Positions 1-9,383 of a stretch of DNA of 64,000 nt are shown here, piece after piece. The stretch covers positions 149,282-213,281 of the forward strand of contig BDSU01000045.1 in the NCBI GenBank assembly GCA_002897675.1, written 5' to 3'. The translations under genes were made by a program, and so were the position numbers. The DNA comes from a bacterium BMS3Abin02. GTDB lineage: Bacteria; Actinomycetota; Acidimicrobiia; Spongiisociales; UBA4744. The notes beneath the pieces are model-generated. The model saw nothing but the letters and a program-made list of their open reading frames with translations, did no database searches and was not told where the DNA came from. Each line of letters begins with the position of its first letter. Position 1 is the stretch's first letter.

Positions 1-8
1 CCCTGCCG

Positions 9-2516
9 TCAGCCGGCTGTCCCCGGCAACAGCTTCAGATGCTCCTTCGATGCTGCCACGACGGTGTCACGGTCCCAGTACAGCGGAGCCGTCTCACCCG
101 TGGCCCACCGTTGGATCATGTCGTCGTAGTGGGGGGAATACGCGTGGCCGGACTGGCCGGTCGTGTGGATTGCCGTCGACGCGTCGAAATCGGAGAAGTC
201 GATCACCATGCGCATCGAGGGGAGTGCGACGACTTCGTACCCCTTCTCGACGAGCCAACTCGTCGCATTCACCATGTCGGTGCCGCCCGGGACCTTGAAC
301 GGTCCTCGGTTGAACAGCATTTCGATTGGCGCGATTCCGGACTTACCGAACGTCTGATTCACGAACGTCGCCGTGTGCAGGTCGCCCCACTGCCACGAAG
401 CGGGGTCTCCGAGCGTGTCGTTCAGCTCGTTCCAGGCTGCCAGCAGTGCCCCTTCCAGGATATCGTCCCGTGTCTCCACCGCCGAGGTGGTCTGGTCGTC
501 CCACCAGATGTTTGTCGGATCGTCGAGGATCCGACGGATCGCTTCGAGTGAAGAGTCCCTGCCCGACGGGCGCAAGTCCTTCGGCAGGTCGTCGTTGTAG
601 ACCAAGATCAACAGGTTTTTCCACACGGCTCCGAAGAGCGCGGCCCCCTGGCTGTCGACATCGAAGCGGTACTCGCCGTCGTCACCCGCCCAGGACTCCA
701 GGATTGCCTGGGCTTGTCGAACTTGCGGGACACCGGAAGCGAGTCCGACCAGGCGGGGTATGAGTACGTCGGCGTGGATGCTGGCGGCGTCGAACTGCAT
801 GGCGCGCACGTCATCAGGGCTGATGGACGTTCCTGCTTCCCGGATCATGTCGACGATTCGCTGCGCTCGCGTCCCGTATGCCCAGTCGCGGGCCAGGAAA
901 GGGCCGACACCGGGGCGGGTCACTGCGTTGTTCGCGGTGACGATGAAGCCTTCGGGCGGGTCGAAACTCGAAGGAAGCTGGTCGAAGGGGATGAATCCCG
1001 TCCACTCGTACGTATCCGTCCATCCGGGGACGGGCATCCGCCCGTCGCCGTTGGCTCGAATCGGGATCCTTCCGGGAGACTGATACCCGATGTGGCCGTC
1101 GACGTCCGCGTAGATGAAGTTCTGTGACGGGACGTCCCACAGTCGCAGAGCGTCCCGGAACTCGTCCCAGTTGGCGGCGCGGTCGATTGCCACGACCGAT
1201 TCCAGTATTCGCGATGGTTCGAGCGCCGTCCAGCGTAGAGCGATCGCATAGGGTTCGGGGAGCGGAATGTCGGTCTTCTCGTCGAAGTCTTCGAGGCGTC
1301 CGTAGACGCCGGAGATGATCGGACCGTGGCGGGTCACCCGGACGTTCATCTGTACGGGTTCACCCCCGGCGACGTCGATGGTCTCGATGCGGCTGTCCGC
1401 ATCCACCCATTCGCCGTTGACTTCGTATTGATTCTGGTCGTCTGGATTGATCTTCTCCACATAGAGATCCTGCACGTCCGCGGCGAGGTTGGTCACACCC
1501 CATGCGATGTTGGCGTTGTGGCCGATGACGACCCCCGGGGCGCCCAGGAGGGAGAAGCCGGCGACCTCGTAGGGACAGGTGTCCGATACGGTCGTGCAAT
1601 GCAGACCCGTCTCGTACCAGACGGAGGGCATCTGGATGCCGAGGTGCGGGTCGTTCGCCAGGATCGGCTTGCCGGTGGAGGTCAGGGATCCGGAGATCAC
1701 CCAGTTGTTCGAGCCTATGTCCGAACCGACCGGCCCCGTGAGTCGATCGATGAGATCGATCGTGTCTGCGGTGCGGGCGAGGAGATCCTGCGCCTCGTCG
1801 GGCAGTTCCGGGGCGGCGGTGCTTGCCGCCGAAACTCCGAAGTCGGGGACGATGACGGGGCGATCTTCCGGATACGGGGGGTACAGGTCGTCGACGCGAT
1901 CACCGATCAACTTGGATACCTCAGCCCGATAGATCTCCAGATCCATGTTGGAGCGCAGGTCCCATGCCATCACCTTCGCCCAGACGAGGCTGTCGACGGG
2001 GGTCCATGGCGCGGGGACGTAGGAGCGATTGCTCAGCTTCAGGACCGCGTACTCGAGGCTCAGGGATGCTCCCTGGTGATCGGAGAGGTACGCGTTGACA
2101 CCATCGGCGAACGAGGCGAGAGCGAGCGCGCCTTCTGGTGAAGCGGCCGCCCATTCCTGCTCGGCGACGCGTTCCCATCCGAGCGTACGGAGGAATTGAT
2201 CGGTTTCGATCTGGGATTCGCCGAAGATCTCTGCGAGACGTCCGCGACCGACGTGACGCTCGAAGTCCATCTGCCAGAAACGGTCCTGCGCCTGGACGTA
2301 TCCCTGTGCGAAGAACAGGTCGCGGCTGTTCGTCGCATAGATATGGGGTACGCCGTTCTCGTCACGGTAGATGTCCACGGGGCTCTGGAGACCAGGGACA
2401 GTCAGTTCCCCGTCCGTGGTCGGGAACGAGGCGCGCACGGTGAGGAACCCGCCGGCGGCTATCAGGACTACGAGAACGAGAACGAGGATGAAGAGGATCT
2501 TGAAGAATCTGCGCAT
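9..2516 (-). CDS. Penicillin acylase family (Ntn-hydrolase) precursor
   Basis: An 835-residue N-terminal-nucleophile hydrolase of the penicillin/cephalosporin/acyl-homoserine-lactone acylase type, which cleaves amide bonds of acylated substrates. Residues 5-25 form one hydrophobic segment, so it is exported or membrane-anchored. The motif GSNNWVISG at about 268-276 marks the self-cleavage site: Ser269 would become the N-terminal nucleophile of the beta chain, leaving an alpha chain and spacer of about 240 residues. NDPHLG (near 290) and the overall length match the family. The substrate cannot be told from sequence; quorum-signal or beta-lactam acylation are both only possibilities. It is transcribed alone; an ABC exporter pair lies upstream on the same strand after a 189-bp gap with no recognisable gene. 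Confidence 0.9.
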   Translation of the reverse strand: MRRFFKILFILVLVLVVLIAAGGFLTVRASFPTTDGELTVPGLQSPVDIYRDENGVPHIYATNSRDLFFAQGYVQAQDRFWQMDFERHVGRGRLAEIFGESQIETDQFLRTLGWERVAEQEWAAASPEGALALASFADGVNAYLSDHQGASLSLEYAVLKLSNRSYVPAPWTPVDSLVWAKVMAWDLRSNMDLEIYRAEVSKLIGDRVDDLYPPYPEDRPVIVPDFGVSAASTAAPELPDEAQDLLARTADTIDLIDRLTGPVGSDIGSNNWVISGSLTSTGKPILANDPHLGIQMPSVWYETGLHCTTVSDTCPYEVAGFSLLGAPGVVIGHNANIAWGVTNLAADVQDLYVEKINPDDQNQYEVNGEWVDADSRIETIDVAGGEPVQMNVRVTRHGPIISGVYGRLEDFDEKTDIPLPEPYAIALRWTALEPSRILESVVAIDRAANWDEFRDALRLWDVPSQNFIYADVDGHIGYQSPGRIPIRANGDGRMPVPGWTDTYEWTGFIPFDQLPSSFDPPEGFIVTANNAVTRPGVGPFLARDWAYGTRAQRIVDMIREAGTSISPDDVRAMQFDAASIHADVLIPRLVGLASGVPQVRQAQAILESWAGDDGEYRFDVDSQGAALFGAVWKNLLILVYNDDLPKDLRPSGRDSSLEAIRRILDDPTNIWWDDQTTSAVETRDDILEGALLAAWNELNDTLGDPASWQWGDLHTATFVNQTFGKSGIAPIEMLFNRGPFKVPGGTDMVNATSWLVEKGYEVVALPSMRMVIDFSDFDASTAIHTTGQSGHAYSPHYDDMIQRWATGETAPLYWDRDTVVAASKEHLKLLPGTAG

Positions 2517-2705
2517 GGACCGAGGCTAGTGCCTCGTGATCGAGAGGTGCTACGCGGTCGTCGCACTCATGCTTGGGTCGGGGGATCTTCGAAGACCTTC
2601 GGTGGCCGCGGGCACCGGGACGGTTGATGGTCTTGTTCATCCACCCGGCTGTCCGTCTCACTTCCCTGGCGCGTGCGATCGCGTTCGCCGTCTGGGCCCG
2701 GCGGT

Positions 2706-3425
2706 TCACTTCTCTTCCCATGTGAAGAACCAGCCTGCCAGTGCCGGGCCGAGGATGGCCCAGAAGATCACAGCGGCGAGGTCGGTGGCGAAGAAATCGG
2801 CCTGGTTGAGTGCGGCACGGAACAGCGCGGTGAGCGGCGCCACGGGCAGGATCTTGGCGATCACGATCATGGCCGGTGGCAGCACCCAGATCGGGACGAT
2901 GATGTCACCGAGCACCAGCAGCGTCAGGTAGAGGCCGTTGGCGATGGCGAGCGTTGCCTCGGCCCGGAGAGTCCCTGCGATGAACAGGCCAATCCCCGAC
3001 ATCGCCGCGGATCCGAGCAGCATCGTCACGATGAACAGGCCGATGTTCGGGTCGGCGCTCCAGTGGAACACGGTCATTGCCACTCCGAGGAGGATCGCCA
3101 CCTGGAGGATCTCGATGATGAACACCGACGATGTCTTGGCGAAGATCAGCGCGGTGCGTGGCATGGGGGTCGCGCCGAGTCGTTTCAGCACGTGATACTT
3201 GCGTTCGAAGCCGGTCGTGATGGCCAGGCTCGTGAGTGACGCCGAGAGAATCGCCAGGGCGAGCAGCCCCGGAATGAGCATCTCGACGGTGAGCCCGAAC
3301 AGGCCCGTGAAGCCGAAAAAGAGCAGGATGGACAGCGGGACGAGAACGAGCAGGAGGATTGCCTCGCCACGCCGGGCGGCATTGATGAGCTCGAATCTGG
3401 TCTGTGCCCCGATCGCACGTAGCAT
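2706..3425 (-). CDS. ABC-2 type transporter permease
   Basis: A 239-residue integral membrane protein with about six hydrophobic helices and an ABC-2 layout: an N-terminal cytoplasmic stretch, a long hydrophobic run at 22-65, then a loop containing RLGATPMPRTAL at about 92-103, typical of multidrug or daunorubicin-type export permeases. Its start lies 3 nt after the stop of the ATPase gene, so the two are translated together as one exporter (two half-permeases plus two ATPases). Substrate unknown. Confidence 0.85.
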   Translation of the reverse strand: MLRAIGAQTRFELINAARRGEAILLLVLVPLSILLFFGFTGLFGLTVEMLIPGLLALAILSASLTSLAITTGFERKYHVLKRLGATPMPRTALIFAKTSSVFIIEILQVAILLGVAMTVFHWSADPNIGLFIVTMLLGSAAMSGIGLFIAGTLRAEATLAIANGLYLTLLVLGDIIVPIWVLPPAMIVIAKILPVAPLTALFRAALNQADFFATDLAAVIFWAILGPALAGWFFTWEEK

Positions 3426-3428
3426 CGG

Positions 3429-4319
3429 CTAGTCCTCCGCCGTCAGTTCGAGGAACACGTCTTCGAGACCGGTGGCTCCGACACGGAGTTCGCGCAGCAA
3501 GACGCCCTGCTCGGCCAGCCACGTCGTCAGCGTTGCCAGGGCTTCCGGGGTGACGGGGTCCACATCGACGACGTACTGTCCCGGAGCCAGCTCCTTTGTG
3601 GGAATCGGGAACTCCTCGGTGACGAGCCCGGGCTCGGCAAGCAGGGTCACGCCACCGCTTTTCTGAATGAGTTCCGAAGGGGATCCTTCGGTGATCAGGC
3701 GCCCGTTGCTGATGATCCCGATCCGATCCGACAGTCGCTCGGCCTCGTCCATGTAGTGCGTCGTCAGCAGCGTCGTCACACCTTCGTCGTGGAGCGCCTC
3801 GACGATCGCCCAGGTGGTCCTGCGCGCCATTGGATCCATACCGGCCGTCGGCTCGTCCAGGAAGAGTACCTGCGGGTTGCCGACCAGTGCCAACGCGAGG
3901 GACAAGCGTTGCTTTTCACCACCGGAAAGCCGGCGGTACGGAGTCTTGAGACGGCCCGTCAGCCCGGTGAGCTTCACGAGTTCGTCGAGATCGCGAGGAT
4001 GATCGTGGAATGCGGCGAACAACCGCAGCGCTTCGAGCGGCCGGGTGGCCGGAGAGATGCCGCCTTCCTGCAGCATGACACCGACGTGTTTGTGGAGTTC
4101 CCGGGGGCGCTTCGACGGATCGATGCCGAGCACGGAGACGTTTCCTCCGCTCGGGTTGCGTAGGCCTTCGAGGATCTCGACGGTAGTCGTCTTGCCGGCC
4201 CCGTTCGGTCCGAGCAGAGCGTAGGACTCACCCTGCTCAACGGACAGGGTGAGGCGATCGACTGCGGTGTGCCGGCCGTACCGCTTGGTGAGGTTCTCGA
4301 TGACGATCGCTGGGGTCAC
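3429..4319 (-). CDS. ABC transporter ATP-binding protein (export type)
   Basis: A 296-residue nucleotide-binding subunit. Walker A GPNGAGKTT, Q-loop region VMLQEGG, signature LSGGEKQRLS and Walker B VLFLDEPTAGMD are all present, followed by a C-terminal domain of about 80 residues typical of CcmA/DrrA-like export ATPases. The open frame runs 38 codons further upstream, but the added residues are Arg/Pro-rich and unlike the family. The GTG at 4319 gives VTPAIVIENLTKRYG, the normal family start, and I chose it. It energises the downstream permease. Confidence 0.9.
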   Translation of the reverse strand: MTPAIVIENLTKRYGRHTAVDRLTLSVEQGESYALLGPNGAGKTTTVEILEGLRNPSGGNVSVLGIDPSKRPRELHKHVGVMLQEGGISPATRPLEALRLFAAFHDHPRDLDELVKLTGLTGRLKTPYRRLSGGEKQRLSLALALVGNPQVLFLDEPTAGMDPMARRTTWAIVEALHDEGVTTLLTTHYMDEAERLSDRIGIISNGRLITEGSPSELIQKSGGVTLLAEPGLVTEEFPIPTKELAPGQYVVDVDPVTPEALATLTTWLAEQGVLLRELRVGATGLEDVFLELTAED

Positions 4320-4535
4320 GGGCGAGCATGGTAACCGCCGTCGCAGGGGTGAGATTCGAGGGGAGGGTTTGCCTATGCCGGGAGCTCTGCCAATCACCTG
4401 GCGTGTCCGTTCGATTCTCCGGGCGCGCTGCACGAACAGGTGGCGGCGGAAGGTGTGCGGAGGGCGCGCCCCACCGCCGATCTGCGCGGTGGTACTGCTC
4501 GCCGGTTTCGTCGTGTCGTCTTGGTGGTGTGGTGG

Positions 4536-5631
4536 TCATGGCGGGTCGTTGCCGCTGGGTTTGAGGAATCGTCGTCGTTGGGGTGGCGTGTCGGGGTCGA
4601 TCTGGTAGCCCATCCCGTGGATGACGACATGATGGTGATACCAACACAGCGTCGTGAGGTTCGCCGGGTCGGTTGGTCCGCCTCGAGAGTATGGGGTGAT
4701 GCGGCGTGCTTGGAGGCGGTGGCGGCTGGTGCAGGCGTCTGCGGTGCATACGCCGGCGTCTCCATGCAGGATCGCTCTCCGTAATGCCGGGTTGATCGTC
4801 CTGGTGTGTCTTCCGACGGCCAACCGGGTCCCGTCTCTGGAGAGGATCGTTTCGATCTGGCTGTCACACAGGAGCCCATCGAGAGCGTCAGGTCCGATCC
4901 GAACGCCCGAATCGAGGATGATGCCGGTCTTGCTTTGAGTCTGGGTTGCCCGGCCGACGTCGACGAACACGGTGACCAGGGGGGGTACAGGTTCCTTCAC
5001 CGGCCGTTGCGGTGAGGGAATCCTGGGCGATCGAGGTGAGGGCGTCCGCCTGTCGCTGTCCCAAGGTCGACCTTGTTCCATCCGGCAGGGCAGGGAACGT
5101 GTCGGCACGTCGGATGAGGGCTTGTTCGACGATCTGGCCGTCGACACCGGGCAGGAGCCCCCACAGGCGCCATGAGGTCTGGTCCAGGTTGGGTTGCATG
5201 GCGAGATACCGGTCACAGACACTCTCGTGTTCCCGATCACGCGAGAAACGATGCCTTCTGGAGACTTCACGGCGCAGACCGCCGATATCGAACCGCCATC
5301 CGGTCTCGACGGTGTTGTCGACACCGGTCGCGGCATATCTGCACAACTCGACGGCACGGTCGAAGGTGATTTCCCCTGCGGTGAGCGCTTCGGCCACCTC
5401 GGGTGTGTCCAGGACCGCACGGGAGGTCCGTATGAGTGCCGATGCGGTCTCCGGCGCCACATCCAGACGACTTGCGGTCCATTCGACCATGGAACGGCAC
5501 CCATCTGCGGTAGATACCTGGTGGCGATCCAGCTCGGCCAACACGGCGATCTGCACGGCCCGGCTCCGAGCGATGACTGCTTCGGTCGCCAACAAGGTCT
5601 GTTCCAGGTCATCTGTGGTTCGACTGTCCAT
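4536..5631 (-). pseudogene. DUF222-HNH endonuclease (13E12 family), frameshifted at a C7 run
   Basis: The N-terminal part (ATG at 5631, MDSRTTDDLEQTLL) is a DUF222 helical domain. The C-terminal part lies in another frame and carries an HNH nuclease core (HRLQARRITPYSRGG followed by NLTTLCWYHHHVVIH). The frames change at a run of seven C on the minus strand (plus 4979-4985). Removing one C fuses them into a 364-residue protein of normal length reading GEGTCTPLVTVFVDV. The break is therefore a single-base insertion in a homopolymer: a true mutation, phase variation, or a sequencing or assembly error. Such DUF222-HNH genes are multicopy in actinobacteria and are often linked to mobile DNA. Confidence 0.8.
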
Positions 5632-5727
5632 ACCGGCAACATATCACCCGGGTGTGACAGAAAACGACCGACAACGATAGCAAACGAAAGAAAAGAGCCT
5701 TCATGTTTGACGACCGTCGCTGTTCAG

Positions 5728-6063
5728 TCAGGTCGGCTTCGTGCCCCGGACCCGGATGTAGCGGATCCCCCGCCCGAGACTCCAGGGGCCGGAACCCAGG
5801 AGGAGTGCCGTTGCAGCGGGCCTGGTGGCGAGGCGCCGTTCCCACACCGGTCGCATGAGGTCGGTCAGGTCCAGGACTTCGACGTCGACCATGCCGGCCT
5901 CTTCCATCCACCCTGCGAGGTCATCCGGAGCCTTCACGGTTACGAGGCCGTCCACGTGGCGCGGGCCGAGTTCGCCGACAGTCGGGACATGGTGCTCGTT
6001 GTCGGCGACACACGACTCTGCGATGCAGGAGAACGACTCCGGATCAACGTCGCCCGTCTGTGA
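5728..6063 (-). pseudogene. C-terminal remnant resembling a SAM-dependent methyltransferase
   Basis: About 110 codons in one frame from DPESFSCIAESC to the stop (IRYIRVRGTKPT). The stretch DDLAGWMEEAGMVDVEVLDLT looks like the last strand and helix of a class I methyltransferase. The Rossmann core and SAM-binding glycine motif are absent; upstream the frame runs into DNA better explained by the divergent gene starting at 6109. I read it as a truncated gene. The family assignment rests on only one motif-like stretch and is weak. Confidence 0.35.
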
Positions 6064-6108
6064 CCGATCGACAGTGAGCCTACGTGAAGACTCCCGAGGT
6101 CGGCACCG

Positions 6109-6588
6109 ATGGGGTCCTCGGAGGTCATGGTCGCCCGGGGTGTAGAACACATAGACTCGTTTCCAGTGAGAGGTACTCCCAGGGTCGGGTACGTTGTCCC
6201 GGCGGCCATCGTCTTGGTTCTGATTGCCGGTGTGATCGTCGGCTTCGTCGCCATCAGAGATCGCCAGGGCATTGGCGATGAACCGCGGCGGGAAGCCGCA
6301 ATCCCCGTTGTCGCCGAGTACCAACGTGCTCTTGCCGAGGGCGATCTCGACACATATCGGAGCATCACCAAGCCGATGCTGGGGACCGACCTCGCCAAGG
6401 CTTTTGCCGTCGAACGTGGCTGCCTCAACTGGAACGTTGCCGTCGCATCCTTTCGAGATCAAGAGATCTCGCCATACGTAGCCCAAGTGACGTTCTCCGA
6501 TGGAGATCGGAGCCTGGTCCGGACGTTGATGTATGAATCGAACGGATGGATCGTCACCGTCCAGCCCAACTGCCGGCTCCAGCCATAG
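6109..6588 (+). CDS. Membrane-anchored protein with small extracytoplasmic domain
   Basis: A 159-residue protein of unknown function. A transmembrane helix lies at about 28-48 (YVVPAAIVLVLIAGVIVGFV), followed by an about 100-residue soluble domain with the pattern VVAEYQRALAEGDLDTYRSI. That pattern recalls NTF2/SnoaL-like or DUF4878 folds, in which a helix pair precedes a cone-shaped sheet. Alternative starts at ATG 6127 or at the GTG encoding the V of VRGTPRVG are possible, and none has a well-spaced ribosome site. No close functional partner is visible; an ABC exporter operon follows. Confidence 0.6.
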   Translation: MGSSEVMVARGVEHIDSFPVRGTPRVGYVVPAAIVLVLIAGVIVGFVAIRDRQGIGDEPRREAAIPVVAEYQRALAEGDLDTYRSITKPMLGTDLAKAFAVERGCLNWNVAVASFRDQEISPYVAQVTFSDGDRSLVRTLMYESNGWIVTVQPNCRLQP

Positions 6589-6815
6589 TTGCGCACACCG
6601 AGATCTGCACGACACACGTGGATTCTGCGCATGACTGCTGCCAGGGGTCGATGATGTGGCACACACGACTCGACGCTTCTCATCGGAACCGTCGAGCCGA
6701 TGGAACCCGTGAACGCCGGGTTGATGCCGACCCAGTCGGTGAGGTGAGGGGAACGCGGGCTCTCCATCTCGAAATCCAAAGCGCCGACCATCCAAGATCC
6801 TGTAGGGTCGCGCTC

Positions 6816-7760
6816 ATGCCGGCGGTAGAAGTCCAGGGGCTCCGAAGGATCTTCAAGGTGCATGGTCGTGCCTCCCAGCCGGTCGTGGCACTCGACGGCA
6901 TCGACCTCACCGTGGAGGAGGGCACGATTCATGGGCTGCTCGGTCCGAACGGCGCCGGCAAGACGACGCTGGTGAAGATTCTCGCCACCGTGCTGATCCC
7001 GACGGAAGGAACGGCGTCGGTGCTCGGCTTCGACGTCGTCGCCGAGACAGCCAGGGTGCGGCCGCTGATCGGCCTCGTGTTCGGCGGGGATCGCGGCTTG
7101 TACACCCGGCTGACGGCACGTCAGAACCTCATCTACTGGGCTGCGCTGTACGGAGTGTCGGCGTCGGAGACTCCCGCAGTCGTGGATCGGCTACTCGACC
7201 GGGTAGGCCTCGCAAACCGGGCCGGCGAACGGGTGGAGACCTTCTCCCGAGGCATGAAACAGCGCCTCCATCTCGCACGTGGGCTGGTGTCGGATCCACC
7301 GGTGTTGTTCCTGGACGAGCCGACCATCGGGCTGGATCCGATGGCGTCGCTCGAGTTTCGACGCCTCGTCGCCGAGCTGCGTGATAACGGCAAGACCGTG
7401 TTTCTGACGACCCACAACATGGCGGAGGCCGAGGCACTGTGCGACCGGGTATCGCTCATCGACCGTGGTCGGATCCTCGCCACCGAGTCCCCGACGACGC
7501 TGGGGCTGTGGATGTCCCGCTATGAATGGGTCGAAGCTCAGCACGTTCTCGACGAGGTCGTCGCCGAGATCGAGTTGCTCGTTGCCGACGTCGAGCGGCG
7601 CCCCGACGGCTGGGTGCGGTTCCAGCCGGACGCCGACGGGGTCGGTCGGCGCGTCCTGCGTCATCTCGTCGATGCCGGCGTGTCGTCGGTGCGCACCGGA
7701 TCGCCGTCCCTCGAGGACGTGTACATGAAGCTCATCGGTGACCGGGGCATGGAGTTGTGA
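6816..7760 (+). CDS. ABC transporter ATP-binding protein (DrrA-like)
   Basis: A 314-residue export ATPase. It shows Walker A GPNGAGKTT, the Q-loop region IGLVFGGDRG, signature FSRGMKQRLHLARG, Walker B VLFLDEPTIGLD and the H-loop TTHNMAEAE. It starts at the ATG giving MPAVEVQGLRRIF; codons upstream in the same frame are low-complexity and precede the natural family start. It is first of a three-gene exporter operon, its stop overlapping the next GTG by 4 nt. One ATPase with two different permeases is a common arrangement for lipid or drug efflux. Confidence 0.9.
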   Translation: MPAVEVQGLRRIFKVHGRASQPVVALDGIDLTVEEGTIHGLLGPNGAGKTTLVKILATVLIPTEGTASVLGFDVVAETARVRPLIGLVFGGDRGLYTRLTARQNLIYWAALYGVSASETPAVVDRLLDRVGLANRAGERVETFSRGMKQRLHLARGLVSDPPVLFLDEPTIGLDPMASLEFRRLVAELRDNGKTVFLTTHNMAEAEALCDRVSLIDRGRILATESPTTLGLWMSRYEWVEAQHVLDEVVAEIELLVADVERRPDGWVRFQPDADGVGRRVLRHLVDAGVSSVRTGSPSLEDVYMKLIGDRGMEL

Positions 7761-8524
7761 ACGCCGCAGCGGCCGCGTTCAGGATGCAACTGCGGCTGGC
7801 GTGGCGCACTCCGAACTACTGGATGGTGCAGATCTCGACGATCCCGACAGTCATCATCTTCCTCTCGGTGATCGAGGCATTCGACCGTCCCGACCTCCTC
7901 ATCAATGCGCTCCTCGCACCGATCCTGATGGCGATGTGGGGCACGGCGCTGTGGACGGGGGGAAGTGTGATGCGTGACGACCGGTGGCATGGCCGTCTCG
8001 AGCTGCACGCCGCCGCTCCCATCGGCTACGGGCTGGTGGTGACCGCCCGGGTGGCGGCCGTCGTGATGCTGTCGCTCCTCATCGTTCCACTCACGCTCGC
8101 CACCGCCTGGGCGACCTACGGGATCGACATCCGCATCGCCCACCCGTTCGTACTGGTCGTCGCGCTGATGCTCATCGCGGCCGCGATCACCGGCACCGGC
8201 ATGATCTTCTCCAGCCTGACGATTCTGAGCCGTGCCGCGACCACCTTTCAATCGTCGGCGTCCTACCCGTTTCTGCTGCTCGGTGGCGTGTTCGTGCCCC
8301 TGTCGCTGTTGCCGGTCTGGGTCCAGCCGCTCGGGCGCCTGGTGTTCCTGTCCTGGGGCTCCGACCTGATCCGCGACAGCGTCACCCAACCGGTGCTGAC
8401 CGCCCTGCCATGGCGTCTCGGCGCGATTGCGGTCCTCGGGGGTGTCGGGTTCGTCGCAGCCCAGTGGCTCGTCCGGGTCGTGCTGCACCGGGTTATGGTC
8501 ACCGGGGAGATCGCGGCCCCATGA
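7757..8524 (+). CDS. ABC-2 type permease subunit 1
   Basis: A 255-residue membrane protein with six predicted hydrophobic segments and the ABC-2 signature region GVFVPLSLLPVWVQPLGRL near residue 190. It starts at GTG overlapping the ATPase stop (GTGA). It would pair with the next gene as a heterodimeric channel. The substrate is not inferable. Confidence 0.85.
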   Translation: MNAAAAAFRMQLRLAWRTPNYWMVQISTIPTVIIFLSVIEAFDRPDLLINALLAPILMAMWGTALWTGGSVMRDDRWHGRLELHAAAPIGYGLVVTARVAAVVMLSLLIVPLTLATAWATYGIDIRIAHPFVLVVALMLIAAAITGTGMIFSSLTILSRAATTFQSSASYPFLLLGGVFVPLSLLPVWVQPLGRLVFLSWGSDLIRDSVTQPVLTALPWRLGAIAVLGGVGFVAAQWLVRVVLHRVMVTGEIAAP

Positions 8525-9306
8525 CGGCCACTCTGCGTATCGCCCGCAACGCCGCCCTCGTCGGCTACCTGGACGTGCGCGCCCAATACACATGGAAGTC
8601 GTGGCTGTTCGGCTGGATTACCCGTGTCACCGCCCAGGTGCTGTTCTTCACCGCGATTGGACTGCTCGTCGGTGGACACGACCTCGTCCTGTTCGCGTTC
8701 GTCGGCAACGTCACGGCCAGGGCTGCCCAAGCGCCACTCGGTACGGGTCCCGACACGGCGTGGGAACGGGGTCTCGGGACGCTGCCGCTGCTCGTTGCAG
8801 CGCCCCGGTCGATGCTGCCGGTGTTCGGCGGGCGTTCGGCCTTCTATATCGTGCAGGGCCTTGTGGAGGCGAGCCTGATCTTCGTGATCCTCGCACCGTT
8901 CGTCGGCTTCTCCGGACAGTGGTGGTGGCTGCCGGCAGGTCTGGCCGTCGTCAGCCTGGGGGCGTACGGGCTCGGCCTGTTCCTCGCCGCGATCGCCATC
9001 CGGCGCCTGCGGATCGGCAACATCCTGTTCAACCTGGTGTTCTACACGCTGATCACCATCGGTGGGGTGAACGTGGCGACGAGCGTCTTTCCGACCTGGG
9101 TGCAGCGAACCGCCGACCTGCTGCCTTTGTACCACGGGCTCCTCGGGTTGCGAGAACTCCTCGCCACCGGACCCTCGAGTGGCGCGTTCGGCCAACTCGG
9201 CCTGGAACTTCTCGTCGGTGCTGCGTGGTTCCTCATCGCCCTCGTCGGGTTCCGCCTCTTCGCCGAGGGTGGCCGGCGCGACGGCACGATCGACCTCGAG
9301 GAGTAG
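8521..9306 (+). CDS. ABC-2 type permease subunit 2
   Basis: A 261-residue membrane protein that begins with ATG overlapping the previous stop (ATGA). It has six hydrophobic segments and an ABC-2-like C-terminal region (VFPTWVQRTADLLPLYHG). It is related in layout to subunit 1, so the exporter is probably a heterodimer. A perfect 14-bp palindrome at 9339-9352 follows the stop and may belong to transcription termination. Confidence 0.85.
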   Translation: MTATLRIARNAALVGYLDVRAQYTWKSWLFGWITRVTAQVLFFTAIGLLVGGHDLVLFAFVGNVTARAAQAPLGTGPDTAWERGLGTLPLLVAAPRSMLPVFGGRSAFYIVQGLVEASLIFVILAPFVGFSGQWWWLPAGLAVVSLGAYGLGLFLAAIAIRRLRIGNILFNLVFYTLITIGGVNVATSVFPTWVQRTADLLPLYHGLLGLRELLATGPSSGAFGQLGLELLVGAAWFLIALVGFRLFAEGGRRDGTIDLEE

Positions 9307-9383
9307 CGAGCATGTGTGAGGACTGTCGGACTTGCCGGTCGCCGGCCGGCGAGCGGATCAAACGTCCGCAGGGTCACCGTCGC

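Noticed and set aside
6064-6795. Minus-strand frame extending the methyltransferase-like tail upstream
   Set aside because: It overlaps the plus-strand gene at 6109-6588 with a clear membrane anchor, and the extension has no Rossmann motif.
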